64,000 nt of DNA from Agromyces kandeliae. Its GTDB lineage: Bacteria; Actinomycetota; Actinomycetes; Actinomycetales; Microbacteriaceae. This document shows, in pieces, positions 1 through 9,411 of this stretch. The notes beneath the pieces are model-generated. The model was not told where the DNA came from and searched no databases. It saw nothing but the letters and a program-made list of their open reading frames with translations. The first letter of the stretch is position 1; each line of letters opens with the position of its first letter. The stretch is from contig NZ_WKJD01000006.1 of NCBI RefSeq assembly GCF_009674665.1, forward strand, positions 186,001 to 250,000, written 5' to 3'. A program made the translations under genes and the position numbers.

Positions 1-2005
1 TCGCCGACACGGCGAGTGCGACGCGAAGCCTGCGATTGCTCGCTCGCTCCCGTTCCGCGCGCTCCGCCAGTTCGCGCATCTCATCGCGGTGCGCGGCGAG
101 CGACGCCGCGACGTAGTCGGACTCGGCGCTCGTGAGCCCGGGAGCGGCGCGCTCCCGCCATTCCACGGTCGCCTGCAGGCTCGCACCGCGCATGAGCTCG
201 TCGTCGGGTCGTCCGGCCGCGTCCCACGCGGCTGCGGCGGCTTCGGTCCGGCGCAGCATCCGGGCGTCCCCGGCATCCTCGTCGAGCCATGCGTCCAGCC
301 GCGGCCAGGCGCGGCCCACGGCCTCGTGGGCGATGATCGCGGAGTCGCGGTCGATCGTGACCAGCCTCGCCGCGACGAGGGACTCGACGACGGCGCGACG
401 CGTGGCCCCGTCGGCGAGCGTCTCCAGCGGCACGCGGCGTCGGACGGTCGCGCCCTCGGGGGTGCGCTCGACGAGTCGCATCATGAGTGAGCGGCAGACC
501 TCCCGCCCCTCGGTGCCGAGGGCGCCGTACACCCGCTCCGCCGAACGGGCGATCGCGCCGGCGATCCCGCCGACGGCGTCGTATCCCTCGAGGGTGAGGG
601 TCGCGCCGTCACGGCGGTCCCACGTCGCCGCCAGTGCATGCGACAGGGCCGGGAGGATGGCGGAGCGATGCCCGGCGTCGCGCAGGATCACCTCGACCAA
701 CCCCGTCTCGAGCGAGAGCCCCGCGGCCTCCGCAGGCCCCGTGCACGCGAGCCTGAGTCCGTCCTCGTCCATCGGGGCGAGGACGTAGACGTCCTGTCCG
801 AGCGCCGCGCCGATCACCGGGACCGCGCTGGCCCGGTCGAGGAAGTCCGAGCGGAGCGTGAGGACCATGCTGCCGCCGGCATCGAGCCACGAGCGGATGG
901 GCGCGCCGAGCTCGCGCAGCTCGTCGTCCGGCAGCTCGAGCAGTTCCTCCGCCTGGTCCACCGCGAGCGTGGCGGGCTCGCCCGACACCGTGTCCCGGAG
1001 GTCGGCCAGGCCCGACTCGTCGGGAGTGATGACGACCACGCGACGCCCCTGGTCGCGCAACCGCGGCACCACGCCCGCGCGCAGCACCGAGGACTTGCCG
1101 GAGCCGCTCGGGCCGACGATGGTCACGACCGCCAGCGGCCGGACGCGGGCGATGATCGCACCGATGTCGCGATCGCGTCCGAAGAACAGCGCCGCGTCGT
1201 CGACGTCGTAGGCGGCGAGTCCGCGGTACGGGCACGAGTCGTCCGCGCCGTCCGGCAGCCCGCCCGTGGGTCCTGCGTCCGGCTCGAGTGCGGGATCGTG
1301 GCGGAGGATGTCGACCTCGAGGCCGCGGAGCTCGCCGCCGAGGTCGAGTCCGAGCTCCTCGACGATCCGCACGCGCGCGGATCGGAGGACTCCGACCGCT
1401 TCCGCCTGGCGCCCGGCACGGTAGTTCGCGAGGGCGAGGACGGCCCAACGGTGCTCGCGCAACGGCGCCTCCCCGACCATCCGCTCGGCATCCGGGATGA
1501 CCGCCGCGTCCTCGCCCAGCCGGAGTCGCGCGTCGAGCAACTCCTCCTCGGCGTCGGCGCGGATCTCGGCCAGGCGCGCCGCCTCGACGCGCGCGGGCGG
1601 CCAGTCGGGGACGTCCGGGTAGGGGTCGCCTCGCCACAGGTCGAGCGCGCGGCGATAGGCGGCAGCGGCGCGGTCGTGCGCGCCCTCCAACCCGAATCGC
1701 CGCGCACGGGACACCTCGCGCTCGAACGTCACGACGTCGACCGCGTCGTCCGGAATGCCCAGTCGGTAGCGGCCGCCGACCGTGAGCACGGCGTCCCTGC
1801 CGAGACGGGAGCGGATCCTCGCGATCGCGTTCTGCACCTGCTGCGTCCAGGTCTTCGGGAGCCGCTCTCCCCAGCACGCGTCGGCCAGCTCGTCCGGCGA
1901 CACCGGCCGCGCGCGCCGCACGACGAGGGCGGACAGGATGATCCGCTCCCTCGGACTGAGCGCCGGCCCGCCGGTGTCGAGGGGACCGAGCACGCACACG
2001 GTCAT
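1..2005 (-). CDS. BTAD-domain transcriptional regulator fused to a STAND-type ATPase (C-terminus cut by window edge)
   Basis: The frame stays open from an ATG at 2005 to the left edge, giving about 668 visible residues. Residues 1-95 look like an OmpR/SARP winged-helix domain (conserved WTQQVQNAIARIR stretch) and about 100-240 an alpha-helical BTAD domain. From about 258 a nucleotide-binding module begins with a FFGRD motif, a Walker A GPSGSGKSS at 298-306 and a Walker B LAVDQAEELLE. This order matches SARP/AfsR-like regulators joined to a novel-STAND NTPase; the family usually continues into a membrane or WD40 sensor region, which would lie off the window. The start is backed by a possible leaderless promoter (CACACT, 2012-2017, six bases upstream). 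The target is unknown; a lipoprotein gene lies directly upstream on the same strand. Confidence 0.85.
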   Translation of the reverse strand, partial: MTVCVLGPLDTGGPALSPRERIILSALVVRRARPVSPDELADACWGERLPKTWTQQVQNAIARIRSRLGRDAVLTVGGRYRLGIPDDAVDVVTFEREVSRARRFGLEGAHDRAAAAYRRALDLWRGDPYPDVPDWPPARVEAARLAEIRADAEEELLDARLRLGEDAAVIPDAERMVGEAPLREHRWAVLALANYRAGRQAEAVGVLRSARVRIVEELGLDLGGELRGLEVDILRHDPALEPDAGPTGGLPDGADDSCPYRGLAAYDVDDAALFFGRDRDIGAIIARVRPLAVVTIVGPSGSGKSSVLRAGVVPRLRDQGRRVVVITPDESGLADLRDTVSGEPATLAVDQAEELLELPDDELRELGAPIRSWLDAGGSMVLTLRSDFLDRASAVPVIGAALGQDVYVLAPMDEDGLRLACTGPAEAAGLSLETGLVEVILRDAGHRSAILPALSHALAATWDRRDGATLTLEGYDAVGGIAGAIARSAERVYGALGTEGREVCRSLMMRLVERTPEGATVRRRVPLETLADGATRRAVVESLVAARLVTIDRDSAIIAHEAVGRAWPRLDAWLDEDAGDARMLRRTEAAAAAWDAAGRPDDELMRGASLQATVEWRERAAPGLTSAESDYVAASLAAHRDEMRELAERAERERASNRRLRVALAVSA

Positions 2006-2050
2006 GATGGCAGTGTGGGTCGGTGCGACCGACACGTCAACGGGGTCCGG

Positions 2051-2569
2051 TCACCGCTCGAGGACGGTGATCGCGACCATCGGCGGCGGGAAGGGACCGG
2101 GCCGCATCTCGAGCGCGACGACGAAGTCGTCATCGGCGAAGCCCCAGCGCTCGCCCTCGTCGCCGCCGCGGAGCGGGCCGTTCCAGACCTGCGGAACGAT
2201 CTCGCCGATCCGCTCGGCCAGCTGCTCCGCCTGCTGCTCGGGTTCGTCGGTCTCGATGATCAGGTCCCAGACCCCGGGAGCCACGCTGGAGTAGACGAGT
2301 TCCCCGTCCGGAAGCGGGAACTGCGCGGGGAAGTCGTCGGCGACGCCGTCGATCTCCTCGACGTACTCGCCCTCCTCGCCGTAGGCCTCCCAGATCGGGT
2401 CGTCCCATTCCGCCTCGGCGGCGGCCTCCGATCCGGCGGTGGCGGTCGCCGCGGGCTGGCCGCCCTGGCCCCCGGAGGCGCACCCGGTGAGCAGCAGCGC
2501 GGCCGCCGTCGCCACTCCTGCGATCCGCCGGTGCACGGCCCTGCGATCAGTGGTCGCTTCGAACATCAT
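2051..2569 (-). CDS. Small secreted lipoprotein, hypothetical
   Basis: This 172-residue protein has a short basic N-terminus, a hydrophobic stretch and a lipobox LLLTGC with the lipidated Cys at residue 30, followed by a Gly/Ala/Thr-rich linker. The mature part is acidic (DDPIWEAYGEEGEYVEEIDG) and has no family I recognise. I chose the ATG at 2569 because AGGTGGAG lies just upstream; the longer GTG start at 2578 would overlap that ribosome site. It is followed on the same strand by the BTAD/STAND gene (45-base gap), so the two may be co-transcribed, and the lipoprotein could be a surface partner of that regulator. That link is inference. Confidence 0.75.
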   Translation of the reverse strand: MMFEATTDRRAVHRRIAGVATAAALLLTGCASGGQGGQPAATATAGSEAAAEAEWDDPIWEAYGEEGEYVEEIDGVADDFPAQFPLPDGELVYSSVAPGVWDLIIETDEPEQQAEQLAERIGEIVPQVWNGPLRGGDEGERWGFADDDFVVALEMRPGPFPPPMVAITVLER

Positions 2570-2720
2570 TCTCTCCACCTCTCGGACTCTGCACGGGCGG
2601 CGTGCGATCGTCGCCCTCGGTCGGGGAACGCGGTGCGTTCTCCCCTCTCGTGCTCCGAGGCTGCATCAGGGCGCTATCCGTTCGCTATCCGGGCGGGTCG
2701 CACGGGTATCCGGCGGCCGC

Positions 2721-3830
2721 TCAGGGCCGATCCCTCAGGTAGGCGAGGCTCGCCGCGACGCGGCGGTGCGTGTCGGGCCCGGGCTGCAGCTCGAGCTTCT
2801 GGAAGATCGCGTTGACGTGCTTCTCCACAGCCGAGAGCGACACGTGCAGTTCGCGTGCGATCGCGGGGTTGCTGCGGCCGGCCGCGACGAGCGCGAGCAC
2901 CGCGGACTCGCGGTCGGTGAGGCGATCGAGTCGCGCGTCGGGGCCCACGGCGCCGGCGGTGCGCGGCTCCGGTGCGGCGGCCCCCGCCTGCTCGGTCGGC
3001 AGCGCGCGCGACGCGGCCTCGAGCCGCGCGGCGATCGACTGGAGTTCCCGTCGCAGTCGACGGGCCTCCGCATCCGCATCGGCGTCGTCGTCCACGCGGG
3101 CACCGGCGATCAGGCCGACCGGCACGAGCGGCGAGGAGGCGAGGAACAGGGCCGTCGTGAGTCCCGTCGCGGTCGACTGGAACGCGGCGCCGACCGCGAC
3201 GACCGCGGCCATCGCGGCGAGCGCCGCGAGCGGCCAGGCGAGCCGACGACGCAACGCCCGGTCGCCCCGCACGAGCCGGACCAGGCCGACGACGACGGAT
3301 GCCGCCGGCAGCAGGAACACGATCGCGCTCGCGGCGGCGATCCAGACGGGCAGGACCTCGGCGACCGGTCCGAGCATCGTGGTGCCGTCGAGGACCGCCG
3401 GGGTCGGTCCGGCGAACGCGGCGAGCACGGGGACGGCCACGCCGGCGCCGAGGACGACGAGCGACCACGAGGGAGCGGGACCGTCGGGGTAGCCGGCGGC
3501 GAGGGGCACGAGCAGGCCGAAGCCGGCGACGAAGGCGACCTGGGAGACGAGATGCCAGGCGAGGCCCGGTCCGGGATCGGCCAGCGCGAGTGCCGAGGCG
3601 GCCAGGGCCACGAGGTGCAGCCCCCCGATCCCGGCGACGGCGGTGCATGTGAACGCGCTCCCTCGCCAGATCGGGCCGAGGAACCCGGCGAGCACGAACA
3701 TCACGGGGACGATGAGCGTGGGGCCGGTCTCGGCGAGCGGGAGCGGTGACGCGACCATCACCGCGACCAGCGCGGCGCCGGCCGTCGCGGCGAGCACGAC
3801 CGCACCGATCGCCGACCGCATCCGAGGCAT
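2721..3830 (-). CDS. Membrane-anchored LuxR-type transcriptional regulator
   Basis: This 369-residue protein has about eight hydrophobic segments in residues 1-245, then a charged linker (RVDDDADADAEARR) and a C-terminal LuxR/GerE helix-turn-helix (LTDRESAVLALVAAGRSNPAIARELHVS in two halves) ending near residue 365. There is no receiver domain, so it is a one-component membrane sensor in which the N-terminal membrane part presumably senses the signal. The ATG at 3830 begins the hydrophobic region directly; upstream in-frame starts would add an unlikely Arg-rich extension. It is divergent from the membrane-protein gene at 4001, and the space between holds two near-identical palindromes that are its likely operators. 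Confidence 0.8.
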   Translation of the reverse strand: MPRMRSAIGAVVLAATAGAALVAVMVASPLPLAETGPTLIVPVMFVLAGFLGPIWRGSAFTCTAVAGIGGLHLVALAASALALADPGPGLAWHLVSQVAFVAGFGLLVPLAAGYPDGPAPSWSLVVLGAGVAVPVLAAFAGPTPAVLDGTTMLGPVAEVLPVWIAAASAIVFLLPAASVVVGLVRLVRGDRALRRRLAWPLAALAAMAAVVAVGAAFQSTATGLTTALFLASSPLVPVGLIAGARVDDDADADAEARRLRRELQSIAARLEAASRALPTEQAGAAAPEPRTAGAVGPDARLDRLTDRESAVLALVAAGRSNPAIARELHVSLSAVEKHVNAIFQKLELQPGPDTHRRVAASLAYLRDRP

Positions 3831-3866
3831 GCCCGCAGTATCCCACCGATCGGCCACGCACGATCG

Positions 3867-3901
3867 TGCGGTCGACCGCAGCGGTCGTGCGGTCCACCGC
3901 A
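3867..3901. promoter_or_regulatory. Two tandem palindromic operators between divergent genes
   Basis: TGCGGTCGACCGCA (3867-3880) is a perfect 14-base palindrome. TGCGGTCCACCGCA (3888-3901) repeats it with one change. The centres are 21 bases apart, two helical turns, which would place two dimers on one face of the DNA. The site lies between the LuxR-type gene (start 3830) and the membrane-protein gene (start 4001), so autoregulation plus control of the divergent gene is likely. Confidence 0.65.
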
Positions 3902-4000
3902 CTGCGCTCGCACGGCGGGCCGCGAAAGGCTGACGTCGCCGGGAACGACCCGGATCAGCCGACCCGCCGCGTGGTTCGCGGTCACGAGAGGGGAACGACC

Positions 4001-4432
4001 ATGTCCACTGCCCAGACCGACCTCGGAGGCATTGCCGGCGCAGGATCGGACGCCCGTGCGGTGTCCGCCCCCGATCATCGCGTGCGGCGCGGCGCGCGCG
4101 TCCGGACCGGGCAGGGGATCCTCGTCGCCCTGTTCGCCGTCGCCGCGGTGTTCGCCCTGTCGGTCCTGTTCGCCGACGACCCGTTCCCGGCATCGGCGAC
4201 CGTGCTCATCGCCTCCTTCGGCGCCCTTTCGGCCGTGCTCGGCGTCATCGCGGTGATCGGCGGGCTCGGCTCGCGGGTCGTCCGCATCGGCCTCTGGGCG
4301 TTCCCGCTCTTCTTCGTCTGGCACGTCGCCGCGCTCGGCACCTGGATCCCCGACGCAACGTTCGCGGTCGCCTCGGCCGTCGGCGTCGCGCTCGTCTCCG
4401 GACCGCCTGCGCACCGACCCCGCCGAGCATGA
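4001..4432 (+). CDS. Small four-helix membrane protein, hypothetical
   Basis: The 143-residue protein has a hydrophilic N-terminus of about 38 residues, then roughly four transmembrane helices (ILVALFAVAAVFALSVLF; VLIASFGALSAVLGVIAVIG; the WAFPLFFVWHVAALG region; FAVASAVGVALVSG). The ATG at 4001 follows a GAGAGGGGA ribosome site at proper spacing. I recognise no family. It is divergent from the membrane LuxR regulator and shares the paired operators at 3867-3901, so it is the most likely target gene of that regulator and possibly its sensing partner. A strong palindrome terminates the transcript just downstream. Confidence 0.75.
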   Translation: MSTAQTDLGGIAGAGSDARAVSAPDHRVRRGARVRTGQGILVALFAVAAVFALSVLFADDPFPASATVLIASFGALSAVLGVIAVIGGLGSRVVRIGLWAFPLFFVWHVAALGTWIPDATFAVASAVGVALVSGPPAHRPRRA

Positions 4433-4441
4433 CGCGGGGGG

Positions 4442-4469
4442 GGTGACGGATGCCGCGGCATCCGTCACC
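4442..4469. terminator. Perfect 28-base palindrome, bidirectional terminator
   Basis: The sequence is self-complementary over 28 bases centred on GCGC-like GCCGCGGC, and is flanked by a G run on the left and a C run on the right that extend the stem with one bulge. It sits between the convergent stops of the 4001 gene and phoX. Both halves contain the GGATGCC/GGCATCC word that recurs across the window. There is no T tract, as is usual in high-GC actinobacteria. Confidence 0.7.
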
Positions 4470-4487
4470 GCCCCCTGGTCGGGCTGC

Positions 4488-6524
4488 TCAGCCCTTCCAG
4501 ACCTGCACGACCGACGGCCGCGGCGCGGCGACCCGGTCGCCCGAGTGCGTCGCGACGTAGTCCGGGAAGTAGGACGTCTGCGCGCCGACCGCGCCGTTCT
4601 CGCCGGGGTGCTGCACCGCGACGAACACGAGGCCCTCGCGGTCGTGGATCACGGGACCGCACGTCTCGGCCTCGCGCGGGACCGCGAGGAACTGCTGCAC
4701 GTTGCCCCGCTGGTCGCCCTCGAGCGGCACGCGGAACAGGCCGTCGTTGTAGCCGATCGTGCTCGGGGCGCCGTCGGTCGAGATCCAGAGGTTGCCCTCG
4801 GAGTCGAACGCGACGTTGTCCGGGCACGAGATGGGCGAGACGAGTTCCTTCGGGAAGCCCGCGAAGTAGGTGTAGTCGGTGACGGCGGGGTCGCCGCAGA
4901 GCAGCAGGATGCTCCAGCCGAACGTCTCGCCGGCCTGGCCCGACGTCTCGGTGAGCTCGACGACGTGGCCGAACCGGTTGCCCGTGATCGGGTTGACCTC
5001 GTCGAGCGTGGCGACCGTACGGCGGCTGTTGTTCGTCAGTGCGAGGTACACCTTGCCGGTGATCGGGTTCGGCTCGACGTCCTCGGGGCGGTCCATCTTC
5101 GTGGCGCCCACGAGGTCGGCAGCGAGGCGCGTGTAGACGAGGACCTGCTCGGTGGTCATGCCGGGAACGACGCTCTCGCCGTCGCGGGTGAGCGCGATCC
5201 ACTCGCCGGTGCCGTCGAACGCGCCGTCGGAGGGGATGGCGCCGGTGCCCGTGATCTCGGCCGCCGGCGAATTCCCCGAGAAGCGCGCGACGAACAGGTC
5301 GCCCTCGCTGAGCAGGGTCATGTTCTTCCGACGCGCGCCCGTCGAGGTCGCCGCGGTGTAGCGACCCTTCGAGACGAACTTGTACAGGTAGTCGTTCCGC
5401 TCGTCGTCGCCCATGTACGCGACGACGCGGCCGTCCTCGGCGATCGTCACGTTGGCGCCCTCGTGCTTGAAGCGGCCCATCGCGGTGTGCTTCTTCGGCG
5501 TGGACGTGGGGTCGCTCGGGTCGATCTCGACGACGTAGCCGAAGCGGTTCGGCTCGTTGACGTAGCGCGCGTCGTGCGCGTCGAAGCGCTCGTCGTACTG
5601 CTCCCAGCCGGTCTCCGTCGCCGTCGTCGAGCTGCCGCTGTAGCGCCGCTGCTCGGCGGTGTCGGCGGCCCAGGCGAAGTAGCCGTTGAAGTTCTCCTCG
5701 CCCGAGAGCACGGTGCCCCACGGCGTCGTGCCGCCCGCGCAGTTGCCGAGGGTGCCCTTCACCCAGCGGCCCTCGGGATCGGCGGCCGTCCTGACGAGGT
5801 CCGAGCCGGCGGCCGGGCCGGTCAGCTCGAAGACGGACTCGACCGTGATCCGGCGGCTGCGCGCGCCGTCGACGACGTACTCCCACGGGTCGCCGACCCG
5901 GCGTCGCCTGACCTCGACGACGGCCATGCCCATCGCCGCCTTGTAGATCTCGCCGCGGCGGCGACGCTCCTCGGGGTCGGTCGTCGGGGGGAACATGAGG
6001 TCGGGGTTCACGTACTCGTGGTTGGTGACGAGCACGCCCGTCTTCCCGCTCGGGTCGGCGATGATGTCGAGGTAGTCGTTGTTGTACCCGAACTGCCCGG
6101 CCTGGGCATCGGCCGTCTGGTGATCGAAGTCGAACGCGGGAACCGACGAGAACAGCGGGTCGCCCCAGCGGATGATCGGCTGCCAGCGGTAGCCGGCCGG
6201 AACGGTGAACGCGTCGACGGTCCGGTCCACGGGCGCGATGGGGGTGAACGCGAGTCCTGCGGTGCCGGGCTTCGCCGCGAACGCGGGACCTGCGGTGCCG
6301 CCGGCGGCACCGCCGACCACGAGGCCGACCGCGCCCGCGACGCCGAGGCCGAGCACCGAGCGTCGCGAGATGGCCTGCGACGCGATGTCTCTGAAGTGGG
6401 CGTTGGAGGAGGTGTTGCACTCGGGGCCGAGGCACGCGTCGGCGCACTTGAGCCGGCAGGTCACCGGCGACCGCTTGCCGATCGCATGCGAGACCGGAGT
6501 GAGACGGAGTTCGGGGATGGTCAT
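4488..6524 (-). CDS. phoX: PhoX-family alkaline phosphatase, Tat-exported
   Basis: This 678-residue protein belongs to the PhoX (DUF839) family, secreted phosphatases that use iron and calcium to release phosphate from organic esters. A twin-arginine motif SRRSVLGLG at residues 53-61 precedes a hydrophobic Ala/Gly-rich helix, consistent with Tat export. Upstream of it lies a Cys cluster (C23, C27, C31, C36; TCRLKCADACLGPEC), which is common in actinobacterial PhoX but unusual for a signal peptide. Family landmarks include NHEYVNPDLMF, LSGEENFNGYF and a C-terminal GLVFVAVQHPGE. The ATG at 6524 follows GAGGAG. The upstream region contains GTTCACCCGGT (reverse strand of 6625-6635), one half of a possible Pho box, so phosphate control is plausible but unproven. 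Confidence 0.9.
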   Translation of the reverse strand: MTIPELRLTPVSHAIGKRSPVTCRLKCADACLGPECNTSSNAHFRDIASQAISRRSVLGLGVAGAVGLVVGGAAGGTAGPAFAAKPGTAGLAFTPIAPVDRTVDAFTVPAGYRWQPIIRWGDPLFSSVPAFDFDHQTADAQAGQFGYNNDYLDIIADPSGKTGVLVTNHEYVNPDLMFPPTTDPEERRRRGEIYKAAMGMAVVEVRRRRVGDPWEYVVDGARSRRITVESVFELTGPAAGSDLVRTAADPEGRWVKGTLGNCAGGTTPWGTVLSGEENFNGYFAWAADTAEQRRYSGSSTTATETGWEQYDERFDAHDARYVNEPNRFGYVVEIDPSDPTSTPKKHTAMGRFKHEGANVTIAEDGRVVAYMGDDERNDYLYKFVSKGRYTAATSTGARRKNMTLLSEGDLFVARFSGNSPAAEITGTGAIPSDGAFDGTGEWIALTRDGESVVPGMTTEQVLVYTRLAADLVGATKMDRPEDVEPNPITGKVYLALTNNSRRTVATLDEVNPITGNRFGHVVELTETSGQAGETFGWSILLLCGDPAVTDYTYFAGFPKELVSPISCPDNVAFDSEGNLWISTDGAPSTIGYNDGLFRVPLEGDQRGNVQQFLAVPREAETCGPVIHDREGLVFVAVQHPGENGAVGAQTSYFPDYVATHSGDRVAAPRPSVVQVWKG

Positions 6525-6748
6525 GGAGGCTCCTCGTTCAGTGCGCGGCCGCCCGCGCGTCGGGCCGGAGGGACGCGCCGAGCCTGTCGGGTCGGCATGA
6601 CCGGCGATCGACGCGGCGGCGTCCACCGGGTGAACGACGGGGGACGCAGCGGGAGCCGCGACGCCCGGGCTCGCGCGGGCGACTACCACTCCCGATCCGC
6701 CGCGCGCAAGCACGGGCGGCGACCTCCCGCGCGCGGCCCTGCCGTGAC

Positions 6749-6754
6749 TACGCT
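6749..6754 (+). promoter_or_regulatory. -10 element TACGCT, leaderless promoter
   Basis: TACGCT lies six bases before the ATG at 6761, so transcription would start at or near the start codon. No ribosome site is present in this spacing. The same geometry recurs at other genes in the window. Confidence 0.6.
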
Positions 6755-6760
6755 GTGCGG

Positions 6761-7567
6761 ATGACGACGGATTCCGGAAAGGCCGCGGCGAGCGCGGCGC
6801 AGAACTCCCGTGCATTCCGAATCGCCGCGCGCGTCGGCTACGTGGTGCTCGGCATCGTGCACGTGGTCATCGGGGCGATCGCGATCTCGGTCGCGCAGGG
6901 AGCCGGCGGCGAGGCGGACCAGAGCGGCGCGATGCAGCAGGTGGCCGGCCTGCCCTTCGGCCTGCTGCTCCTCTGGCTGATCGCGCTCGGACTGTTCGCG
7001 CTCGCGATCTGGCAGGTCACGGAGGCGTTCCTCGAGCGCGATCCGGACACGAAGAAGAAGTGGGGCCACCGGATCAAGTACGTCGGGACGGCGGTCGCGT
7101 ACGTGTCGATCGGCGCCACCTCGCTCGTGTACGCGCTCGGCGGCCGTTCCGACTCCGACCAGTCGTCGCAGACGCTGACCGCGCAGCTCCTCGCGGCGCC
7201 GGGGGGCGTCGTCCTCCTCGTCGTCGTCGGACTCGTCATCGTCGGCATCGGCATCGCGTTCGTCTACCGCGGAGCGACGCAGCGCTTCGCGAAGCACCTG
7301 TCCATGCCGGCCGACCCGGTCCGCAAGGGAGTACTCACCCTCGGCACCGTGGGCTACGTCGCCAAGGGCATCGCGGTCGGCGTCGTCGGCGTCCTCTGGC
7401 TCGTCGCCTCGCTGACGCAGGACGCGGAGAAGGCCGGCGGGCTCGATGCGGCGTTGAAGAGCCTCGCCGACCTGCCCTTCGGGACGATCCTGCTCTGGCT
7501 GGTCGGAGCCGGCCTGATCGTGTACGGGGCCTACTGCTTCGCCAGGGCGCGCTACGCGCGCATGTGA
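6761..7567 (+). CDS. DUF1206 integral membrane protein
   Basis: This 268-residue protein has six hydrophobic segments arranged as three repeated helical hairpins, with recurring motifs (ARVGYVVLGIVHVVIGA; VGTAVAYVSIGATSLVYA; LGTVGYVAKGIAVGVVGV) and FGTILLWLVGAGLIVYGAY near the end. This internal triplication and length are typical of DUF1206 proteins, whose function is not established. The ATG at 6761 is chosen over the GTG six bases upstream because a -10 element at 6749-6754 implies a leaderless message starting there. It is convergent with proS across a strong hairpin. Confidence 0.85.
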   Translation: MTTDSGKAAASAAQNSRAFRIAARVGYVVLGIVHVVIGAIAISVAQGAGGEADQSGAMQQVAGLPFGLLLLWLIALGLFALAIWQVTEAFLERDPDTKKKWGHRIKYVGTAVAYVSIGATSLVYALGGRSDSDQSSQTLTAQLLAAPGGVVLLVVVGLVIVGIGIAFVYRGATQRFAKHLSMPADPVRKGVLTLGTVGYVAKGIAVGVVGVLWLVASLTQDAEKAGGLDAALKSLADLPFGTILLWLVGAGLIVYGAYCFARARYARM

Positions 7568-7583
7568 GGCGGCCGCACAGCGC

Positions 7584-7620
7584 GCGAGGGCCGGTGCGGA
7601 GCATCCGCACCGGCCCTCGC
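7584..7620. terminator. 17-base-pair hairpin between convergent genes
   Basis: Arms at 7584-7600 and 7604-7620 are perfectly complementary with a three-base loop (GCA). It lies between the stops of the DUF1206 gene (+) and proS (-), so it can end transcription from both sides. Confidence 0.8.
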
Positions 7621-7638
7621 CGCGTCAGCCGCGGACGC

Positions 7639-9405
7639 TCAGCGTCCGAGCGCCGCGCGCACGCCGTCGATCGGGACGCTCGTGCGATCGCCCGTCGCGC
7701 GGTCCCAGATCTCGACGACGCCGTCGGCGACCCCGCGACCGGCGATCACGATCTTCGGCACGCCGATGAGCTCCGCGTCGGCGAACTTCACGCCGGGCGA
7801 GAGCTTCGGGCGGTCGTCGAACAGCACGTCGAGCCCGCCGGCCTCGAGGTCGCCGACGATGCGCTCTGCGGCCTCGAAGGCCGCCTGGTCCTTGCCGGTC
7901 GCGAGGACGTGCACGTCGAAGGGCGCGACCGACTCCGGCCAGACGAGGCCCTTGTCGTCGTTGTGGAGCTCGGCGATGATCGCGAGGATGCGGGTCACCC
8001 CGATGCCGTACGAGCCCATCGTCACGGTCGCGAGCTTGCCGTTCTCGTCGAGCACCTTGAGCCCGAGCGCCTCGGCGTACTTGCGGCCGAGCTGGAAGAC
8101 GTGGCCGATCTCCATGCCGCGCGCGAGCTCGACGGGACCCGAGCCGTCGGGCGCCGGGTCGCCCGCGCGCACGTTCGCCGCCTCGATCGTGCCGTCGGCG
8201 ACGAAGTCGCGACCGGCGACGAGGCCGAAGACGTGCTTCTCGTCGAGGTTGGCGCCCGTGATCCACTCGGTGCCGTCGACGATGCGCGGGTCGACGAGGT
8301 AGCGGATGCCGGTCGACGACTCAGCGCCGAGCACGGCGCCCTCGGGCGACCACGGGCCGATGTAGCCCTTCACGAGACCGGGGTGCTTCGCGAAGTCCGC
8401 CTCGGTGGCGGCCTCGACCTCGGCCGGGGCGAACGCGACCTCGACGCGCTTGGCATCGACGTCGCGGTCGCCCGGGATGCCGACGACGACGATCTCGCGC
8501 GTGTGGTCGGGGTGCGTGAGCGCGAGCACGACGTTCTTCAGCGTGTCGGCCGCGGTCCAGTCGCGACCGTCGGGCCGCGGGTACTCGAGGTTCGCGAGGT
8601 CGACGAGCGTGGCGATCGTCGGGGTGTTGGGCGAGTCGAGCACCTCGGCCGCGGGCAGGCCGTCGAACGGGATCGGCTCGGGCACCACGGTCGTGAAGGC
8701 CTCGACGTTCGCCGCGTAGCCGCCGGCCGACCGGACGAACGTGTCCTCGCCGACGGGGGTCGGGTGCAGGAACTCCTCGCTCTTGGAGCCGCCCATGGCG
8801 CCGGCATCCGCCTTCACGATGACGTAGTCGAGTCCGAGCCGGCTGAAGATGCGCTCGTACGCGTCGCGCTGGGCCTGGTACGACGCGTCGAGCCCGGCGT
8901 CGCTCACATCGAACGAGTACGCGTCCTTCATCGTGAACTCGCGCCCGCGGAGCAGGCCCGCACGGGGTCGCGCCTCGTCGCGGTACTTGTCCTGGATCTG
9001 GTAGATCGTGAGGGGGAGCTCCTTGTACGACGAGTACAGGTCCTTCACGAGCAGGGTGAAGACCTCCTCGTGCGTCGGCGCGAGGAGGTAGTCGGCCTCC
9101 TTGCGGTCCTTGAGGCGGAACAGCGCGTCGCCGTACTCGGTCCAGCGCCCGGTCTGCTCGTAGGGCTCCCGCGGCAGCAGCGCCGGGAAGTGCACCTCAT
9201 GTGCGCCCGCAGCCTCCATCTCGTCGCGGACGACCCGCTCGATCTTCGCCTTGACCCGCAGGCCCAGCGGCAGCCACGCGAACACCCCCGGCGCCTGGCG
9301 CCGGATGTAGCCGGCGCGCACGAGCAGCTTGTGGCTCGCGACCTCGGCGTCGGCGGGGTCTTCGCGGAGCGTGCGGAGGAAGAAGTTCGTCAGGCGTGTG
9401 GGCAC
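7639..9405 (-). CDS. proS: Prolyl-tRNA synthetase, bacterial type with editing insertion
   Basis: This 588-residue class II aminoacyl-tRNA synthetase charges tRNA-Pro with proline. Motif 2 appears as [20 protein letters not shown]. The long middle region from about 225 to 400 (through [16 protein letters not shown]) corresponds to the YbaK-like editing insertion of bacterial-type ProRS, and the C-terminal anticodon-binding domain begins near [10 protein letters not shown]. The length is normal. The GTG at 9405 is supported by the conserved start [19 protein letters not shown] and by a -10 TAGAAT six bases upstream, which implies a leaderless message. It is convergent with DUF1206 and probably belonged to an ancestral isoprenoid/tRNA cluster with ispG, rip1 and dxr. 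Confidence 0.97.
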   Translation of the reverse strand: MPTRLTNFFLRTLREDPADAEVASHKLLVRAGYIRRQAPGVFAWLPLGLRVKAKIERVVRDEMEAAGAHEVHFPALLPREPYEQTGRWTEYGDALFRLKDRKEADYLLAPTHEEVFTLLVKDLYSSYKELPLTIYQIQDKYRDEARPRAGLLRGREFTMKDAYSFDVSDAGLDASYQAQRDAYERIFSRLGLDYVIVKADAGAMGGSKSEEFLHPTPVGEDTFVRSAGGYAANVEAFTTVVPEPIPFDGLPAAEVLDSPNTPTIATLVDLANLEYPRPDGRDWTAADTLKNVVLALTHPDHTREIVVVGIPGDRDVDAKRVEVAFAPAEVEAATEADFAKHPGLVKGYIGPWSPEGAVLGAESSTGIRYLVDPRIVDGTEWITGANLDEKHVFGLVAGRDFVADGTIEAANVRAGDPAPDGSGPVELARGMEIGHVFQLGRKYAEALGLKVLDENGKLATVTMGSYGIGVTRILAIIAELHNDDKGLVWPESVAPFDVHVLATGKDQAAFEAAERIVGDLEAGGLDVLFDDRPKLSPGVKFADAELIGVPKIVIAGRGVADGVVEIWDRATGDRTSVPIDGVRAALGR

Positions 9406-9411
9406 CCGACG

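Noticed and set aside
6625-6635. Pho box upstream of phoX
   Set aside because: Only one GTTCACC-like half is clear and the next 11-base unit does not match, so PhoP control is left as a possibility.
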